A stretch of 8,550 nt of DNA from contig JABMMT010000260.1 in NCBI GenBank assembly GCA_013205155.1, positions 1 through 8,550 on the forward strand, in the 5' to 3' direction. Source of the DNA: Betaproteobacteria bacterium (GTDB lineage: Bacteria > Pseudomonadota > Gammaproteobacteria > Burkholderiales > Burkholderiaceae). Numbering within the stretch: the stretch's first letter is position 1; each line of letters starts with the position of its first letter. The position numbers and the translations under genes were made by a program. Below, piece after piece: positions 5,959-8,550 of the stretch. The notes below the pieces were generated by a model. The model made no database searches. It worked only from the letters and a program-made list of their open reading frames with translations, and was not told the DNA's origin.

Positions 5959-6228
5959 GTGCCAAGATTCTCATTAAATACACTTTCCGAATCGGATATA
6001 TCTCGCCTGATTGAAATGGCCTGGGAGGATCGCACTCCATTTGACGCAATTGAAAAATCGTTTGGTCTATCTGAGGCTCAAGTGATTCAGTTAATGCGCC
6101 ATGAGCTCAAGCGAGGCTCATTTGAGTTATGGCGAAAGCGGGTTACTGGGAGGGCAACTAAGCATGTTGCTCTTCGCAGTAAGTTAATTGATCGTGCCTA
6201 TTGCCCAACCCAGTATAAAAATAAATGA
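5959..6228 (+). CDS. TIGR03643 / DUF2805-type small protein associated with photolyase genes
   Basis: The 89-aa product matches a conserved small family often found beside Fe-S photolyase genes: LSESDISRLIEMAWEDRTPF (residues 9-28), then FGLSEAQVIQLMRHELK, and FELWRKRVTGRATKH. The middle (about 12-52) has the spacing of a helix-turn-helix, and the family has no proven function, so a role in DNA binding or regulation is inference. The start is a GTG at 5959: an in-frame TAA lies just upstream, and the first ATG would remove the conserved LSESDI segment. No clear ribosome site precedes it. It follows the nuclease gene by 67 bp, and its TGA overlaps the photolyase ATG as ATGA, so the two are probably translated together. 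Confidence 0.85.
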   Translation: MPRFSLNTLSESDISRLIEMAWEDRTPFDAIEKSFGLSEAQVIQLMRHELKRGSFELWRKRVTGRATKHVALRSKLIDRAYCPTQYKNK

Positions 6229-7760
6229 ATGCTCCTAAAAGCTTAGTACTGATTCTTGGAGATCAGTTAGATTTAAATGGGGCTGCTCTCAGATCTTTTA
6301 ATTTGAAGACTGATGAGATCGTCATGATTGAGTCAATTCCTGAGGCTCAATATGTTTGGTCCCATAAAGCAAAGATTGCCCTGTTTTTATCGGCGATGAG
6401 ACACTTTGCGATTCAGCTAAAGGAACTCAATTACCCACTGACTTACATTCAAAATTCACCGCTATCAATAATGGAGACCTTAAAAGAAAAAATAATCCAA
6501 GAGCAGATTACCAATCTTATCTGTGTTGAGCCAGGCGAATGGCGTTTAAAGCAGCAGATAGAAGAATTAGCAAGAGAATTATCGATCACATTAGAGATGC
6601 GTGAAGACGATCATTTCTATTGCTCCCATCAAGAGTTTATTGCTTGGAGCGCTGGTAAAAAAGAGTTGAGGCTGGAATACTTTTATCGCTTGATGCGTAA
6701 GACCCATAACATTTTGGTTGATAGAGAAGGGAATCCAGAAGGAGGTCAATGGAACTTTGATAAAGATAATCGAAAGCCTTATTCTAAAAAGGGTCCTGGG
6801 ATCATTGAGGCTCCCATCTTCTTTGAACCAGATAAGGTTACCAAAGAGGTTCTTAAATTTGTTAGTACGACTTATTCAAGTCATCCAGGAGCGCTAGAAG
6901 ATTTTCGTTGGCCAGTCACCCGTGCACAAGCTCTAGAGGCTCTTGATTATTTTGTGGAATTCCGTTTAAGAAATTTTGGGGTATTTGAGGATGCGATGTG
7001 GACTGATACTCCGTTTGGCTGGCATTCGATTTTATCAAGCTCACTGAATCTGAAATTACTCAATCCACGAGAAGTCATTGCCGCTGTGTTACAAGCTTGG
7101 AAAAAACACTCTTTAGATCTCTCTACAGTCGAAGGATTTATTCGGCAAATTTTAGGTTGGCGAGAATTTGTACGAGGCATGTATTACCTGGATATGCCCA
7201 AGATGGCTCAAGATAATTATTATGATCATCAAAGCCCTCTACCCAAATGGTATTGGACAGGTCAAACTAATATGGCCTGCATGAAAGATGCAATCGGACA
7301 GACGCTTCAGTATGGCTATGCTCACCATATTCAACGCCTGATGGTCACTGGCAACTTTGCCCTACTAGCGGAGATCTTACCCTCAGAGGTATGTGACTGG
7401 TATTTGGCAATCTATGTTGATGCAATTGAGTGGGTAGAGCTTCCAAATACTGCAGGCATGGCTTTATTCGCAAATGGTGGGCGCTTTACTAGTAAACCTT
7501 ATATTGCAAGTGGTGCCTATATCAAGCGTATGAGTAATTATTGTGGCTCTTGCAAGTACAAGCCAGAAGTTCGCTTTGGAGAGAATGCTTGTCCTGTCAC
7601 TACCCTATATTGGCATTTCTTAATCAAACATCGAAATCAATTTGAATCTAGTCCGCGAACAAGGTTGATGACGGCAAACCTGAAGAGAATTAGCGATGAA
7701 GATCAGAAGTCGATCCAAAAGCATGCAGGCTATCTATTAAATCATTTAAATGATCTCTAG
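6225..7760 (+). CDS. phrB: Iron-sulfur cluster photolyase/cryptochrome, bacterial (6-4) photolyase class (PhrB/CryB, FeS-BCP)
   Basis: The 511-aa protein belongs to the deoxyribodipyrimidine photolyase-related family (COG3046 type), to which Agrobacterium PhrB and Rhodobacter CryB belong. PhrB repairs (6-4) pyrimidine photoproducts with light, using FAD, a 6,7-dimethyl-8-ribityllumazine antenna and a [4Fe-4S] cluster. The N-terminal antenna domain starts SLVLILGDQLDLNG, and the inter-domain motif GGQWNFDKDNRKP lies at 173-185. The cluster cysteines are C352, C440, C443 and C456, each two residues on from PhrB C350, C438, C441 and C454. YAHHIQRLM gives H367 and H368; with the same offset H368 matches the PhrB catalytic His366. 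Redox-type aromatics W392 and Y393 are also present. Length equals the family norm, so the gene is intact. It overlaps the TIGR03643 gene by 4 bp and is followed after 8 bp by DUF2256. Family call very firm; repair rather than signalling is inferred from the conserved histidine pair. Confidence 0.95.
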   Translation: MNAPKSLVLILGDQLDLNGAALRSFNLKTDEIVMIESIPEAQYVWSHKAKIALFLSAMRHFAIQLKELNYPLTYIQNSPLSIMETLKEKIIQEQITNLICVEPGEWRLKQQIEELARELSITLEMREDDHFYCSHQEFIAWSAGKKELRLEYFYRLMRKTHNILVDREGNPEGGQWNFDKDNRKPYSKKGPGIIEAPIFFEPDKVTKEVLKFVSTTYSSHPGALEDFRWPVTRAQALEALDYFVEFRLRNFGVFEDAMWTDTPFGWHSILSSSLNLKLLNPREVIAAVLQAWKKHSLDLSTVEGFIRQILGWREFVRGMYYLDMPKMAQDNYYDHQSPLPKWYWTGQTNMACMKDAIGQTLQYGYAHHIQRLMVTGNFALLAEILPSEVCDWYLAIYVDAIEWVELPNTAGMALFANGGRFTSKPYIASGAYIKRMSNYCGSCKYKPEVRFGENACPVTTLYWHFLIKHRNQFESSPRTRLMTANLKRISDEDQKSIQKHAGYLLNHLNDL

Positions 7761-7768
7761 AGCTTGAT

Positions 7769-7918
7769 ATGAATACCTCTTTTAAAGGTAATAAAAGTTA
7801 TCTGCCTAGTAAAATCTGTATCGTCTGCAAAAAAGAAATGACTTGGAGAAAGTCATGGGCCAAAAATTGGGAAACTGTTAAATATTGCTCAGATGCTTGC
7901 AGGAAAAAGGGCGCCTAA
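7769..7918 (+). CDS. DUF2256 family Cys4 (zinc-ribbon-like) small protein
   Basis: A 49-codon gene from ATG 7769 to TAA 7916. The protein carries the DUF2256 signature: KICIVCKKEMTWRKSWAKN, then WETVKYCSDACRKK. Four cysteines, C17, C20, C40 and C44, form a CxxC plus CxxxC set that would bind one zinc, or less likely an iron, ion. The family is short, uncharacterised, and known to sit beside this class of photolyase. It starts 8 bp after the photolyase stop, with a weak TAGAG ribosome site overlapping that stop, so it is the last gene of the operon. Only 28 bp separate it from the convergent dehydrogenase gene. Whether it binds DNA, the photolyase, or supplies a cofactor is unknown. Confidence 0.9.
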   Translation: MNTSFKGNKSYLPSKICIVCKKEMTWRKSWAKNWETVKYCSDACRKKGA

Positions 7919-7946
7919 GGCATAGATCTAAATCATTTTTTAGCTT

Positions 7947-8550
7947 TTACCAGGGCAATTTTTCTCCTGAGTAAGAAATAAAACTGCCTGAATCCTCTTT
8001 CTTTAGATTTGCAATGGCTTGCAACATATCTTCTGCTGCATCGTTTGCGGGTCTTCCAATTTGCTCGCCACGAAAAGGTTTTGAGAGTTTTGAGTTGACG
8101 GTACCTGGATGCATTGCAATTAAGACAGTATTTGGTTTGGTGCGAGCCCATTCAATCGATGCTGTTTTGATCAGCATATTGAGAGCAGCCTTAGAAGCAC
8201 GATAGCTGTACCAGCCACCAAGGCGGTTATCTTCAATGCTACCGACTTTGGCAGAGAGATTTACCATGATGCTACTTTGGGGATCCAGTAATTTAGAGAA
8301 GTGGCGTAGGGTGAGCGCTGGACCAATAGCGTTGATCTTGATGAGCTCTGTCAGTTGTTCAGCATTGATATCATCAAGTTTCTTTTCAGGCATCCAGTCG
8401 TTTGTGTGTAAAACTCCGATCGTATTAATAATCAGTTGAAAAGGCGCACCTAGTGCAAGAGCATCTGCACAGGACTCAATAGAATCTAGATGATGGTAAT
8501 CAATGGGAAATTCTGAATGCCGATGAATTCCTACAACATCAGAGCATAAG
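7947..8550 (-). CDS. Short-chain dehydrogenase/reductase (C-factor/CsgA-like), 5' end cut by window edge
   Basis: The frame is open from the window edge to TAA at 7947, 200 codons; an internal ATG at 8393 is not the true start, because the coding sequence continues upstream with family motifs. Visible SDR elements are NTIGVLHT (the NNAG-like motif, here NTIG, just before the internal Met), INAIGPALTLRHFSKLL, VNLSAKVGSI with the catalytic-region serine, and YSYRASKAALN with the catalytic YxxxK. HPGTVNSKLS follows, where the Pro-Gly loop contacts the cofactor. The C-terminus ends YSGEKLPW. The GxxxGxG dinucleotide motif would be outside the window. The closest group is the C-factor-like SDR enzymes, which use NAD(P)H on unknown substrates. 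It converges on the DUF2256 gene across 28 bp with no clear terminator. SDR genes of this type are often seen near photolyases, from memory. Fold certain, substrate unknown. Confidence 0.9.
   Translation of the reverse strand, partial: LCSDVVGIHRHSEFPIDYHHLDSIESCADALALGAPFQLIINTIGVLHTNDWMPEKKLDDINAEQLTELIKINAIGPALTLRHFSKLLDPQSSIMVNLSAKVGSIEDNRLGGWYSYRASKAALNMLIKTASIEWARTKPNTVLIAMHPGTVNSKLSKPFRGEQIGRPANDAAEDMLQAIANLKKEDSGSFISYSGEKLPW

Noticed and set aside
6947..7180. Minus-strand 77-codon frame inside the photolyase gene.
   Set aside because: Shadow of a strongly conserved coding sequence, without a ribosome site or recognisable motif.
7947..8393. Dehydrogenase beginning at the internal ATG (8393), giving a 148-aa protein.
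   Set aside because: The same frame continues upstream to the window edge with a recognisable SDR segment (QLIINTIGVLHTNDW), so the true start lies outside the window.
8236..8439. Plus-strand 67-codon frame opposite the dehydrogenase gene.
   Set aside because: It is antisense to clear SDR motifs (NTIG-like region through the VNLSAK segment) and shows no domain features.

Overview
The window looks like chromosomal DNA of a compact, moderately low-GC proteobacterium (about 40-45% GC by eye). The gene content, protein style and tight spacing resemble freshwater Burkholderiales of the Polynucleobacter type. That assignment is from memory of the families, not from a database search. There are no rRNA or tRNA genes, insertion sequences, CRISPR arrays or phage genes, so this is a housekeeping/accessory region rather than a mobile one.

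Left block (1-3347), all on the minus strand, read from high to low coordinates: a LON substrate-binding-domain protein, an AlkB-type 2-oxoglutarate/Fe(II) dealkylase, a renalase-like FAD oxidoreductase that overlaps alkB by 4 bp, a divergent FolB-like dihydroneopterin aldolase, and the N-terminal third of a MalY/PatB-type PLP C-S lyase cut by the window edge. A small hairpin with a T-run lies between folB and the lyase.

Middle (3348-3878): a divergent promoter region, a 48-codon gene (3478-3624) with the only strong Shine-Dalgarno sequence in the window, and about 250 bp without a convincing gene.

Right block (3879-7918), all on the plus strand: an Rrf2-type regulator with an unusual C-terminal tail, a DEDDh exonuclease fused to a UvrC/Cho-like GIY-YIG nuclease with a likely Fe-S cysteine set, a TIGR03643 (DUF2805-type) small protein, an iron-sulfur photolyase of the bacterial (6-4)/CryB class, and a 49-aa DUF2256 Cys4 protein. 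Spacing is tight, with an ATGA overlap between the TIGR03643 gene and the photolyase, which suggests an operon. A short-chain dehydrogenase, cut at its 5' end by the window edge, converges on the block from the right (7947-8550, minus).

Taken together the two divergent blocks look like a genome-maintenance and photo/alkylation-damage neighbourhood: direct reversal by AlkB and by the photolyase, incision and trimming by the exonuclease-GIY-YIG fusion, and several redox or metal proteins around them. The least understood parts are the 48-aa protein, the TIGR03643 and DUF2256 partners of the photolyase, the Rrf2 regulator that lacks the usual cluster cysteines, and the FolB-like protein that appears to lack one active-site glutamate.
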